Shown: piece by piece, positions 56,014 through 64,000 of the stretch
How positions within the stretch are numbered: position 1 is the stretch's first letter
Layout of the letters: every line of letters begins with the position of its first letter
NCBI RefSeq assembly: GCF_000381825.1
Contig: NZ_KB907122.1
Location: 310,001-374,000 of the forward strand
From: Thioalkalivibrio sp. ALJT
Lineage (GTDB): Bacteria > Pseudomonadota > Gammaproteobacteria > Ectothiorhodospirales > Ectothiorhodospiraceae
DNA length: 64,000 nt
Direction of reading: 5' to 3'
Position numbers and translations under genes: made by a program
Notes under the pieces: model-generated
What the model was told of the DNA's origin: nothing
Database searches by the model: none
The model's input: the letters and a program-made list of their open reading frames with translations, nothing else

Positions 56014-56806
56014 CGGCCCGCTTCCTGCCTGGTGGTGGCTGGGCCTGGTTCGGCATCCGGTGTTTACGGTGCCTTCGGTCCGCGACCTGCCAGGCGCTGA
56101 CTCGCCAGCGCGCCCCGAGTGACTTCTTTGCTCGTGCAAAGAAGTCACCAAGAAACACGCCCGACTGCCGCGACCCCGGCCCGCTGTGCGGGCCGGGGTT
56201 TCCCTCGCTCCGAGGGTTTTCGCGGGCGGCGCTGAACTCGCTACGCCTGCGGCTCCGCTCAGACATCCAGCGCCTTGAATCCCGCGAAAACCCTTTCCAC
56301 TCGGCGCGACGACAACGGGGGGTTAAGGTCAAGACAACGGCCGTCCGGACGTTCTTGCGAATGGATGAAGGCTGGGTCTTCGAACATCCTGGGCACGCTC
56401 GGCCTGCGGCCGTTGCGTGCCGCGCCCGCGGCGCGGGCGCCAGGGGCTTTCAAGTGGCAGGGCCGTTGTGGTGTCGCGGGGTCGGAATGCCTTCTGTCTT
56501 GACCTTCGCCTCCCGTATGGAGCCCCTCGCGGAGGGCGTGATGGGCCGGGAGAAGGCGCTGGATGTCTGAGCGAAGCCGAAGGCGTAGCGAGTTCAGCGC
56601 CACCGGCCCAGCGCGTCCGGAGCGAGGTTCCCGGGCGAAATCCGGGTGCCCTTCTTTGGGTACTTTCTTGGGCAAGCAAGAAAGCCAGTTGTTGATCAAA
56701 AACGGGCGGGGCGCGCTGGCGAGTCAGCGCCGGGCAGGCGGCGGACCGAAGGCACCGTAAACACCAAGCGACGAACCAGGACCAGCCTCAACAAGGCAGG
56801 CGGTCA
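56014..56806. repeat. F1 foldback element, copy B (about 793 bp, non-coding)
   Basis: Same plan as copy A: outer inverted arms (GCGCTGACTCGCCAGCGCG near 56095, inverted at about 56710-56728), the GTGACTTCTTTGC/GCAAAGAAGTCAC hairpin at 56119-56148 with loop TCGT rather than TCAT, inner inverted arms (about 56224-56273 against 56549-56600) and the CTTTCTTG hairpin near 56665. Fills the space between the GST gene and fur. Frames inside are mirror-image artefacts; no gene is seen. Confidence 0.85.
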
Positions 56807-56868
56807 AATCAGAGCCACCTGAACGCCCGGGGCCAAACAGCCCTCGGTGCGCAACACCCCGAAAGTGG

Positions 56869-57294
56869 TCAGGCAGGACGGTACGGACAGGCGCTGTCCA
56901 GACAGTCGCCGTACAGGACCAGGGCGTGGTCCTTGATGGAAAAACCGTGTTGCTGGGCAACCTCGCTCTGACGCCGCTCGATGGTCTCGTCGAAGAATTC
57001 TTCCACGCGGCCACACTGGTTGCAGACGATATGATCATGATGCCCGCCCCGCTCCAGTTCAAAGACGGCCTGATTGCCCTCCAGGTGCAACCGGCACACC
57101 AGCCCCGCGGCCTCGAACTGGGTCAGCACGCGGTAGACCGTCGCCAGACCGATCTCCTCGCCGGAATCCAGCAATTCGCGATAAATCGCCTCGGCACTCA
57201 GGTGACGTGTCTCCGAGGTCTCGAGGATCTCGAGGATCTTCATCCTCGGCAGCGTAACCTTGAGCCCCGCCTTCTTGAGGTTGTTTGTCTCCAT
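56869..57294 (-). CDS. fur: Ferric uptake regulator Fur
   Basis: Iron-dependent repressor. 141 aa from ATG 57294 (METNNLKKAGLKVTLPR). DNA-binding winged helix about residues 1-80 (ATVYRVLTQFEAAGL), GGHHDHIVCNQCGRV (C93xxC96-type zinc) and a C-terminal CLDSACPYRPA (second CxxxxC pair, structural zinc). Divergent from bamE, with 97 bp between. No AT-rich Fur box is seen in that gap. Confidence 0.96.
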   Translation of the reverse strand: METNNLKKAGLKVTLPRMKILEILETSETRHLSAEAIYRELLDSGEEIGLATVYRVLTQFEAAGLVCRLHLEGNQAVFELERGGHHDHIVCNQCGRVEEFFDETIERRQSEVAQQHGFSIKDHALVLYGDCLDSACPYRPA

Positions 57295-57391
57295 CACCTG
57301 TTTCCTGCGACCACCGGCTTGAGGGCGGCGGTATGCTTTGGTGTACCATGCGCGTTCACGGCCCACTAGACGCCGAGGACCGCCCGTTCAG

Positions 57392-57754
57392 ATGATTAAG
57401 ATTCTCATTTCTATTGCCGTGGCTGCAAGCCTGCTCAGCGCCTGTGGCGGCTTCAACCAGTTCCGTCTGGACGTGCAGCAAGGCAATGTGATCGATCCAG
57501 CCCAGGTCGCCCAGATCCAGCCCGGCATGACACCGCAGCAGGTGCGCTTCCTGATGGGTTCGCCACAGCTGGAGGCCGCATTCCGCGCCGATGATCGCTG
57601 GGACTACATCTATCACCGCCGGCCAGGCTTCGGCGCGACCGAACGCCAGCATGTCACGGTCCATTTCGACGACGGCGTAGTCAGCCATGTAGAGGCCAAC
57701 ATCCCGCAGCCCGTGGCGCAGGAAGACCACCCGGTGGACATGAACGCCCACTGA
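57392..57754 (+). CDS. bamE: Outer-membrane assembly lipoprotein BamE
   Basis: BAM-complex lipoprotein (SmpA/OmlA). 120 aa with lipobox LLSAC (C18) and the conserved IQPGMTPQQVRFLMGSP motif. The frame begins at ATG 57392. Convergent with rnfH. Confidence 0.95.
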   Translation: MIKILISIAVAASLLSACGGFNQFRLDVQQGNVIDPAQVAQIQPGMTPQQVRFLMGSPQLEAAFRADDRWDYIYHRRPGFGATERQHVTVHFDDGVVSHVEANIPQPVAQEDHPVDMNAH

Positions 57755-57758
57755 CGCC

Positions 57759-57775
57759 GCGCCGCTCTCCGGCGC
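57759..57775. terminator. Hairpin between bamE and rnfH
   Basis: GCGCCG/CGGCGC stem with a 5-nt CTCTC loop in the 29-bp gap between convergent stops. No T-run. Confidence 0.4.
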
Positions 57776-57783
57776 ACGCCTGA

Positions 57784-58125
57784 TCAGGTTTTCGGGCCGG
57801 ATGCAGAATCCGGGGTTGTCGCGCCGGCGCCCTCCCCCTTGCTCGGCTTTTTGCGGCCCTTTCCGGCACGCTGGCGGCGCACCTCCTTCGGGTCCGCGAG
57901 CAGCGGCCGATAGACCTCGATGCGATCACGCGGCCGCAGTACCGTGTCGCGTCGAGTAATCTTGCCAAAGATCCCGACCTTGACCGTCTCCAGGTCGATC
58001 TCGGGGAACTGCTTTTCGATCTCCGACTGCCGCAACGCGGTGTCCACGGTCGTACCCTCGGGCACCACCAGGGGCAGGATGACCTGACGCGCCGGGAGCG
58101 CATAGGCGACCTCTACCCGAATCAT
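57784..58125 (-). CDS. rnfH: RnfH family protein
   Basis: Ubiquitin-like-fold protein of unknown biochemistry (UPF0125). 113 aa from ATG 58125 (MIRVEVAYALP), with KVGIFGKITRRDTVLRPRDR and the EVYRPLLADPKEVRR motif; the tail is Lys/Gly-rich. ratA starts 28 bp upstream on the same strand. Confidence 0.9.
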   Translation of the reverse strand: MIRVEVAYALPARQVILPLVVPEGTTVDTALRQSEIEKQFPEIDLETVKVGIFGKITRRDTVLRPRDRIEVYRPLLADPKEVRRQRAGKGRKKPSKGEGAGATTPDSASGPKT

Positions 58126-58153
58126 GCCGTCCTCGGCTGCCGGCGCCGTGGGA

Positions 58154-58594
58154 CTATCCGGCACCGTGCACCTCGCGGGCGCGCTGGACAAAGGCATCCA
58201 CCAGCGAGTTGGCAATCTGGTTGAACACCGGTCCGATCGCAAACGCCATGATGCGGTTGGCGAACTCGAACTCCAGCTCCAGGGCAATGCGGGTGCGTCC
58301 GCCCTCGACCTGGGAGAAGCTCCAGGTCCCGTGCAGCCGCCGGAACGGACCGGAGACCAGACGTATGTCAATACTCTCCGGGCGCTTGAGCGTGTTGCGG
58401 GTGGTGAACGACTTGTGCAGCGCCCCCTTGGCCAGCTCGATCGTCCCCTCGACCTCATGTTCACCACGCGGACGCGCGGAGGCACTGCGACACCCCGGCA
58501 GGAACTCGGGATAGGCATCGACGTCGTTCACCAGGTTGAACATCTGCTCGCGGGTGTAGGGCACATCCGCGTAGCGTCGAATCTTCGAGGCCAT
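58154..58594 (-). CDS. ratA: RatA/YfjG-type START-domain protein
   Basis: 146 aa, coenzyme-Q-binding (COQ10/START) fold. In E. coli called RatA, a claimed inhibitor of 70S formation; a ubiquinone-related role is also proposed. YPEFLPGCRSA and GPFRRLHGTWSF are the recognised motifs. Its ATG shares one base with the transporter stop (TGATG), so it is coupled to it. Confidence 0.9.
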   Translation of the reverse strand: MASKIRRYADVPYTREQMFNLVNDVDAYPEFLPGCRSASARPRGEHEVEGTIELAKGALHKSFTTRNTLKRPESIDIRLVSGPFRRLHGTWSFSQVEGGRTRIALELEFEFANRIMAFAIGPVFNQIANSLVDAFVQRAREVHGAG

Positions 58595-59952
58595 CAAATC
58601 AGTTCCACCGCGCGGAGGAACACGAACAGGATCGCGATCGGGGCCACGAAACGGACCAGGAAGTACCACACCTGGTACAAACCGGGGTGCTGCATGCGCA
58701 GCTCGGACTGGACCGAACGCTCCGTCATGCGCCAGCCGACGAAGATCGCAATCAGGAAGCCACCCAGCGGCAACAGGATGTTGGCCGTGACATAGTCGAA
58801 CAGGTCCAGGATGCCCATATCGAACAGGGTGTAGTCAGACCAGACATTCAACGACAGCAGGGCACCGATCCCCAGGAACCAGGCACCGATCGCGATCAGG
58901 GTCGTCGCCGTCACCCGCGTCAGCCCCAGATTTTCGACCAGGAAGGCCACGGCCGGCTCGATGATCGAGATCGCCGACGTCCAGGCCGCGAACACCAGCA
59001 GCACGAAGAACATGGTGCCGAAATACAGCCCGCCCGGCATGTCGGCAAAGGCCAGCGGCAGCGTCACGAAGATCAGCCCCGGACCCTGCTCGGCCGACAG
59101 GCCGGCCCCGAGCACGATGGGGAAGATCGCCAGCCCCGCCATGATCGCAACCAGCGTATCCGCCCCGACCACCGCCGTGGAGGTCCGCGCGATGGAGGCA
59201 TCACTCTGCAGGTAACTGCCGTAGATCATGATCGCACCCATGCCGAGACTGAGCGTGAAGAACGCCTGCCCCATGGCCAGCAACACCGCGTTCGCAGACA
59301 GGGCGGAGAAGTCCGGATACAGCAGGAACTCGAGCCCGGCGAAGAACTGACCCTGAACCATCGCATAGCCAACCATGACCACCAGCATCAGGAACAGCAG
59401 CGGCATCAGGATGGTGACGGCCTTCTCCAGGCCCGACTGCACCCCGCGCGCCACCACGATCGCCGTCATCACCATAAAGATCGTATGCCAGGCCAGAAGC
59501 GCCTCGGGATCGGCCAGCATGCCACCGAACATCGACTCGGACCCCTCGGCGTCCAGCCCCAGAAAGCCACCGCTCCCCGACTTGAACACGTAGGACAGCG
59601 ACCAGCCCGCGACCACACTGTAGAACGACAGGATCAGGAAACCGGCCAGTACCCCGATCCACCCGATCATGCCCCAGGCGCGTGACAGCCCCTCCTCGCG
59701 CGCCAGCGCCGACATCGTGTTGATCGGACTCTGCCGCCCGCGCCGCCCGAGCATGATCTCGGCCATCATGATCGGCAGACCGATCAACAGGATGCAGCCG
59801 AGATACACCAGCACGAAGGCGCCACCACCGTTCTCTCCGGCAATGTAGGGGAAGCGCCAAATATTGCCGAGGCCGACGGCCGAGCCGGTGGCCGCAAGGA
59901 TAAACGCCAGGCGGGTGGTCCATTGCCCGTGGATCGAGGTCGTGGCAGGCAT
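58594..59952 (-). CDS. Sodium-dependent transporter, NSS/SNF family
   Basis: 452-aa inner-membrane carrier, about 11-12 hydrophobic segments. The Na-binding N-terminal motif [20 protein letters not shown] (about residues 23-42) is present; related to LeuT and MhsT-type amino-acid carriers. The substrate is uncertain. ATG 59952 with AAGGAG upstream. Overlaps ratA by one base downstream, and is divergent from smpB. Confidence 0.94.
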   Translation of the reverse strand: MPATTSIHGQWTTRLAFILAATGSAVGLGNIWRFPYIAGENGGGAFVLVYLGCILLIGLPIMMAEIMLGRRGRQSPINTMSALAREEGLSRAWGMIGWIGVLAGFLILSFYSVVAGWSLSYVFKSGSGGFLGLDAEGSESMFGGMLADPEALLAWHTIFMVMTAIVVARGVQSGLEKAVTILMPLLFLMLVVMVGYAMVQGQFFAGLEFLLYPDFSALSANAVLLAMGQAFFTLSLGMGAIMIYGSYLQSDASIARTSTAVVGADTLVAIMAGLAIFPIVLGAGLSAEQGPGLIFVTLPLAFADMPGGLYFGTMFFVLLVFAAWTSAISIIEPAVAFLVENLGLTRVTATTLIAIGAWFLGIGALLSLNVWSDYTLFDMGILDLFDYVTANILLPLGGFLIAIFVGWRMTERSVQSELRMQHPGLYQVWYFLVRFVAPIAILFVFLRAVELI

Positions 59953-60149
59953 CAAATGGCTCCTTTTTGAGCGCAGACGAAGGGCACTTGCACGCCCGCC
60001 CGCCCCGTGCCCACTCGGGCGCGGCCAGGCGAACGCGGCGCAAAGTCGCTCGGAATTGTGGGGCAGCAGCCAGCGTGGCTCAACTTTCGCCACCCGACGG
60101 GTGGTCGTGCACTGCTTCCCGCGGCCACCTGCAGTACACTGCGCAGCCT

Positions 60150-60629
60150 ATGGGAAAGAAGAAGAAACAAGGCGGAGACCCCTCCAGCACCATCGCCCTG
60201 AACCGCAAGGCGCGCCACGATTTCTTTATCGAGGACCGTCTGGAAGCCGGACTGGCGCTCGAGGGCTGGGAGGTCAAGTCCATGCGCGCCGGACGCGCGC
60301 AGCTAAGCGAATCCTACGTGCTGCTGCGCAACGGCGAGGCCTTCCTGTTCGGTGCGCACATCACCCCCCTGCCCACCGCCTCCACCCATATCCACCCGGA
60401 CCCGAGCCGCACCCGCAAACTGCTGCTGCATCGCTCCGAGATCAACCGCCTCGTCGGCGCCGTGGAGCGCAAGGGCTATACCCTGGTGCCAATGGCCCTG
60501 TACTGGAAGCGTGGCCGCGCCAAGCTCGAGATCGGGCTGGCCAAGGGCAAGAAGGAGTTCGACAAGCGCGCCGCCAAGAAGGACAAGGACTGGGAACGCG
60601 AGCGGGCGCGGATTCTGAAGCACGGCTAA
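60150..60629 (+). CDS. smpB: SsrA-binding protein SmpB
   Basis: Binds tmRNA to rescue stalled ribosomes. 159 aa, the family length, from ATG 60150. [18 protein letters not shown] and the [15 protein letters not shown] motif, and a C-terminal basic tail ([12 protein letters not shown]). No tmRNA gene is found in the window. Confidence 0.96.
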   Translation: MGKKKKQGGDPSSTIALNRKARHDFFIEDRLEAGLALEGWEVKSMRAGRAQLSESYVLLRNGEAFLFGAHITPLPTASTHIHPDPSRTRKLLLHRSEINRLVGAVERKGYTLVPMALYWKRGRAKLEIGLAKGKKEFDKRAAKKDKDWERERARILKHG

Positions 60630-60713
60630 CGCCGCAGCCCCCCGCCCACCGTCCCCGTTCCGGCTCGCGCCGGGAGTCCCTGCCCCGTCAGTCGCAGTTT
60701 CCTGTGCCCTGCT

Positions 60714-60869
60714 CCAGCCGCCTGCCTTGGTTTGGCTGGCCATATTCAGCATCCGGTGTTTACGATGCCTTCGGTCCGTCGCCTGCCTCGTGGTGGCAGG
60801 CGCCGGACCGGGGCCACCGTAAACACCGAGCAACGAACCCGGTCTAGCCACAACACGGCAGGCGGCCGG
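60714..60869. repeat. F1 element, minimal copy C (156 bp)
   Basis: Only the two outer arms, joined almost directly: CCAGCCGCCTGCCTTGGTTT...GTGTTTACGATGCCTTCGGTCC at the left, and GGCCACCGTAAACACCGAGCAACGAACC...GGCAGGCGGCC at the right, around a short CCTGCC-tcgtggt-GGCAGG hairpin. Non-coding. It sits between smpB and dnaQ. The 287-bp gap holds nothing else. Confidence 0.72.
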
Positions 60870-60916
60870 GGGAACGCATCAGAAGGCCGGAGTAGCGCCA
60901 GTGCCGGACGACGGAA

Positions 60917-61627
60917 TCAGGCGTTGGCGCGCCAGCGGCAGGTGCCGCCGGCTGCCTCGTCGAGGGTCTGCAGGAGCGCCTCGTGCGCCGCCAGCTCCTC
61001 CGCCGTCGGCTCGATCACAGGCAGCGGCTTGCCCGAACGCCGCGCCTGAACCGGCCCGGCCGCAGCGTCCCCGTCACCCCCGGCATCCAGCGTCAGCGCC
61101 ACCTGCCCCCCGGTCATCGCCAGATAGACATCCGCCAGCAACTCGGCATCCAGCAAGGCACCATGCAGGGTGCGGCCCGAGCTGTCGACCTCGTAACGCT
61201 TGCACAGTGCATCCAGGGAATTGCGTGCCCCCGGGTGCATGCGCCGCGCCATCACCAGCGAATCCAGCACGGTGCAGACCTCGCCCAGCTCGGTCGCCGG
61301 TGCCGCATCCCCCAGCAGCCGCAACTCATGGTTGATGAAGCCGACATCGAAGGGGGCGTTATGGATGATCAGTTCCGCTCCGCGCACGAACTCGATAAAT
61401 TCACCGACCACATCGGCAAAACGCGGCTTGTCGGCGAGGAATTCGTTGGTGATCCCGTGCACTTCGATCGCGCCGGCATCAATCTCCCGATCCGGCTGCA
61501 GGTATTCGTGCAGCTTGCGGCCGGTTGGCCGGCGATTATCCAGCTCCAGGCACCCGATCTCGATGATGCGGTGGCCCTCGGCAGGCTCCAGGCCCGTGGT
61601 CTCGGTATCCAGCACAATCTGTCGCAT
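60917..61627 (-). CDS. dnaQ: DNA polymerase III subunit epsilon
   Basis: Proofreading 3'-5' exonuclease. 236 aa from ATG 61627. Exo I DTETTGL (D7, E9), Exo II IIHNAPFDVGF, Exo III with HGALLDAELLAD are intact. rnhA lies 10 bp upstream on the same strand. Confidence 0.96.
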   Translation of the reverse strand: MRQIVLDTETTGLEPAEGHRIIEIGCLELDNRRPTGRKLHEYLQPDREIDAGAIEVHGITNEFLADKPRFADVVGEFIEFVRGAELIIHNAPFDVGFINHELRLLGDAAPATELGEVCTVLDSLVMARRMHPGARNSLDALCKRYEVDSSGRTLHGALLDAELLADVYLAMTGGQVALTLDAGGDGDAAAGPVQARRSGKPLPVIEPTAEELAAHEALLQTLDEAAGGTCRWRANA

Positions 61628-61637
61628 GGTGGCTTTC

Positions 61638-62099
61638 TCAGTTCGGGATGGGTTCGCCGGCCAACAGGGCATCAATGCCGATGTTGGCCAGTTCATCGGC
61701 ACGCTCGTTCTCCGGGTGACCGCTATGACCACGAACCCAGTACCACTCGATGTCGTGGCGGGCGGCCTGAGTATCCAGCGCTTCCCAGAGGTCGCGGTTC
61801 TTGACCGGAGACCCGCTGGCAGACCGCCAGTTGCGCCGTTTCCAGCCCGGCAGCCACTCGGTCACGCCCTGCTTCACGTACTTGGAATCCGTAACCAGCT
61901 CCACCGTGCAGGGACGCTTGAGCGTCTCCAGGGCACGGATTGCGGCCGTCAGCTCCATGCGGTTGTTGGTGGTCTCGGGTTCCGCCCCGTACAGCTCGCG
62001 CTCGGTGCCCCGGTAGCGCAGGATCGCACCCCAGCCCCCGGGACCGGGATTTCCGCGGCAGGCACCGTCGGTGTAGATATAGACACGCTCGTCAGCCAT
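61638..62099 (-). CDS. rnhA: Ribonuclease HI
   Basis: Degrades RNA in RNA-DNA hybrids. 153 aa from ATG 62099. Active-site acids D11, E49, D71, and the later D ([13 protein letters not shown]) are seen. Its ATG overlaps the methyltransferase stop by 8 nt (ATGGCTGA). In E. coli rnhA and dnaQ are divergent, here they are codirectional. Confidence 0.95.
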   Translation of the reverse strand: MADERVYIYTDGACRGNPGPGGWGAILRYRGTERELYGAEPETTNNRMELTAAIRALETLKRPCTVELVTDSKYVKQGVTEWLPGWKRRNWRSASGSPVKNRDLWEALDTQAARHDIEWYWVRGHSGHPENERADELANIGIDALLAGEPIPN

Positions 62100-62853
62100 G
62101 AAAACGGCGGGCTCCGGAATGAGGAGAGCGCGAGGATACCAGTCCCGGCCGCAGCGCGGGATTGGGGACCGCAAAGCGGAAGCGACGGGCCGGACGCAGG
62201 GGCAGATCCACACGTTTGTGCGCCACAGTCAGGATCATGCTGGCAAGCGGCGGCAGTCCGCGCAGCGACCAGGCATCCATGGGCGCAAGGCGCCTTTGCC
62301 AGACCGCCGGCAGCCCCGGCGGCAGCAGGCTCAGGCTCCACTGATCGAGGACCTCGAGATCGGCGGCTTCCAACCATTCGCGGTATTGCCTTCGCCGCAG
62401 CCCTTCAGGCAGAGGCGAAGGCCGGACGCCCTGGCGCCCACCCCGCTGCAGGCGGTTGCCTTCCAGCAGGAACACGCGGCCCTCGGGCTCCAGGACGCGC
62501 GCCGCCTCGGCCATGACTGTCTCCGGATGCTCGCTTTGCACGCAGGCATGCGCGAGCACAATGCGTCGGGCACAGCCAGATTCCAGTGGCCAGGCCTCCG
62601 GGGCCATGCGCAGCACCGGTTGTGCGGGGACGACCCGCACCAGCGGGGCCTGCACGGCATCGCGCTCTTCCAGGATCGGCACCGGGGCCAGCTCTACCGC
62701 CAGATCACCAGGGCCGGGATCGCCATAGCGTCGAATCCGTTCCAGCAGGCGTTCGCGAACCCGCTGGCCCTGTGGCTGGCCATACCAGAGCGCCAACCAG
62801 TGCAGGAACAGGTCTTGGTGATCCCCCCTCTCTGGTTTATCCTCTAGCCCCAT
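62092..62853 (-). CDS. Class I SAM methyltransferase, YafS-like
   Basis: 253 aa. The methyltransferase fold is weakly conserved: no clean GxGxG motif, but the [24 protein letters not shown] block and VFLLEGNRL are typical of the YafS family, which in E. coli lies at this mltD-gloB-yafS-rnhA locus. ATG 62853 has GGAGG upstream. Divergent with mltD, with start codons overlapping (CATG). C-terminal about 60 residues are Arg/Pro-rich. Confidence 0.75.
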   Translation of the reverse strand: MGLEDKPERGDHQDLFLHWLALWYGQPQGQRVRERLLERIRRYGDPGPGDLAVELAPVPILEERDAVQAPLVRVVPAQPVLRMAPEAWPLESGCARRIVLAHACVQSEHPETVMAEAARVLEPEGRVFLLEGNRLQRGGRQGVRPSPLPEGLRRRQYREWLEAADLEVLDQWSLSLLPPGLPAVWQRRLAPMDAWSLRGLPPLASMILTVAHKRVDLPLRPARRFRFAVPNPALRPGLVSSRSPHSGARRFHG

Positions 62854-64000
62854 GAAATCACGCCTCCACACGCGGCTTCGGACCGCCCTGATCCTCGGCC
62901 TGACGGCCCTGTTCGCCTCTGCCTGTAGCCTACACGACTCCGGGCGCACGCTGGGCACCGATCAGCCAGACGTTGAACCGCGCACCACCGAAGATGTGCA
63001 GGCAGCCATGCAGCGCCAGCGCCGCGATGCAGCACAACGCGCCGAGGAAACCGACGACCTGTGGGAGCGGGCCCGACTGGGGTTCGGTTTCAGCGAAGCG
63101 CTGGACCATGAACGCGTGGATCGCTACATCGAACACTACCGCGACCACCCGCGCATCATCGAATACTCCACCCGGCGCGCGGAACCGTTTGCCTATTTCA
63201 TCCTGTCCGAGATTGAGGCGCGCGACATGCCCGCCGAGCTCCTGCTGCTCCCGATCGTGGAGAGCGGCTTTGTCGCGCAGGCAACCTCGGGCAGCAGCGC
63301 CGCCGGGATCTGGCAGTTCATGCCGGCGACCGGCGACTATTTCGATCTGACACGCGACCATTGGTACGACGGCCGCCGCGACGTCTACAAGTCCACCCTC
63401 GCCGCCCTGGACTACCTGCAGGCACTGCACCGCCGCTTCGACGACTGGTATCTGGCGCTGGCAGCCTACAACTATGGTCAAGGCAACCTCCAGCGCGCAA
63501 TCAACCGCAACGCGGCGCGCGGCGAGCCCACCGATTACTGGAGCCTGGACCTGCCCTCCGAGCCCACCGGGTACGTACCGCGCCTGCTTGCCCTGCGCCA
63601 CCTCTTCCTGGAGCCGGACGCCCACGACATCGCGATCACGCCCATCGCCAACAAACCGGCCCTGGAGATGATCAAACCCGGCCGTCAGGCGGACTTCTCG
63701 CTGATTGCGGAGCTGGTGGACATGGACACCGAGACCCTCAAGGCGCTCAATCCCGGGTACCACCGGCATGCCACCCACCCCGGGGGCGCGCAGCACCTGT
63801 TCGTACCCCGCGAGGTCATGCCGAGACTGCAGACCGCACTGGAGGCACGCAGTGATGAACCGCTGATGCGATTCCGCGAGTACACCGTGCGCAGCGGCGA
63901 CAACCTTGGGCGCATCGCCAGGCGCGCCGGGACCCGCGTCACGGTGTTGCGCGACATGAACGACCTCGATGGCGACCTGATCCGTGTCGGCCAGACCCTG
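62852..64000 (+). CDS. mltD: Membrane-bound lytic murein transglycosylase D, 3' truncated by the window
   Basis: Lipoprotein cleaving peptidoglycan to anhydromuropeptides. 383 codons are visible, with the frame still open at 64000. Lipobox SAC at C25, SLT domain with catalytic E137 in LLPIVESGF, SAAGIWQFMPATG and LAAYNYGQGN, and a first LysM domain (YTVRSGDNLGRIA, about residues 343 on) cut at the end; members have up to two or more LysM. The start shares two bases with the methyltransferase start on the other strand. No clear ribosome site. Confidence 0.93.
   Translation, partial: MKSRLHTRLRTALILGLTALFASACSLHDSGRTLGTDQPDVEPRTTEDVQAAMQRQRRDAAQRAEETDDLWERARLGFGFSEALDHERVDRYIEHYRDHPRIIEYSTRRAEPFAYFILSEIEARDMPAELLLLPIVESGFVAQATSGSSAAGIWQFMPATGDYFDLTRDHWYDGRRDVYKSTLAALDYLQALHRRFDDWYLALAAYNYGQGNLQRAINRNAARGEPTDYWSLDLPSEPTGYVPRLLALRHLFLEPDAHDIAITPIANKPALEMIKPGRQADFSLIAELVDMDTETLKALNPGYHRHATHPGGAQHLFVPREVMPRLQTALEARSDEPLMRFREYTVRSGDNLGRIARRAGTRVTVLRDMNDLDGDLIRVGQTL

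Noticed and set aside
57295-57391. Fur box in the fur-bamE divergent region
   Set aside because: No AT-rich 19-bp palindrome could be found; autoregulation cannot be supported from sequence.

Overview
The window is a compact, GC-rich (about 65 percent) piece of a gammaproteobacterial chromosome. Gene content and order match the class well: rsmA/apaG/apaH, rplM-rpsI, bamD divergent from rluD-pgeF-clpB, pcnB-folK-panB-panC-panD, fur divergent from bamE, smpB/ratA/rnfH, the envC versus yibN-grxC-secB-gpsA locus, and rnhA-dnaQ beside mltD. A BCCT compatible-solute carrier, a sodium-coupled NSS transporter and an ArsR repressor with the two cysteines of persulfide sensors would fit a salt-adapted sulfur oxidiser of the Ectothiorhodospiraceae (Thioalkalivibrio-like). 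That placement is inference from gene content only.

Layout. 0-3 kb: rsmA (5' codon base lost), glk, apaG-apaH. 3.2-4.0 kb: a non-coding foldback repeat. 4-11.6 kb: ilvA, rpiA, DUF2905, a giant FAD/Fe-S oxidoreductase and an MBL hydrolase. 11.6-13.1 kb: a duplicated tRNA-Gln downstream region, tRNA-Gln(CTG), rpsI and rplM. 13.4-17.3 kb: a small exported DUF4168 protein, an NtrC-type regulator, its sensor kinase, and a probable small RNA or leader. 17.5-27.8 kb: MBL hydrolase, htpX, parC, cardiolipin synthase, DUF3293, CopD-like, ridA, recG, DJ-1/PfpI. 28-34.7 kb: ctpA, envC, ArsR, yibN-grxC-secB-gpsA, TM2 protein. 35-43 kb: BCCT carrier, zinc metallopeptidase, clpB, pgeF, rluD. 43-49 kb: bamD, glnB, nadE, sucD, sucC, panD. 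49.6-55.9 kb: panC, panB, deoxynucleoside kinase, folK, pcnB, Nudix, Hsp15, GST. 56-64 kb: fur, bamE, rnfH, ratA, NSS transporter, smpB, dnaQ, rnhA, methyltransferase and mltD (cut by the window end).

Most genes are housekeeping; the accessory layer lies between them. Three families of non-coding elements with inverted ends occur here: F1 (two of about 800 bp plus one of 156 bp), F2 (two of about 348 bp plus a decayed arm) and F3 (four of about 150-165 bp plus one internally deleted). Several abut or overlap coding ends, supplying the stop codon of gpsA, ctpA and dgk, and a new C-terminus for pgeF. No transposase, integrase, CRISPR array or rRNA operon is visible.

The most system-like locus is 13.4-17.3 kb. 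A near-consensus sigma-54 promoter precedes the DUF4168 gene, and about 125 and 157 bp upstream of its predicted start lie two palindromes 32 bp apart, next to the genes of an NtrC-type activator and its kinase. This resembles ZraP-ZraS-ZraR in layout with an unrelated effector. Just upstream of the kinase on the same strand is a probable short RNA with C-rich anti-Shine-Dalgarno loops and a strong intrinsic terminator. Heat-shock (sigma-32 type) promoters are readable before clpB and, less clearly, htpX.
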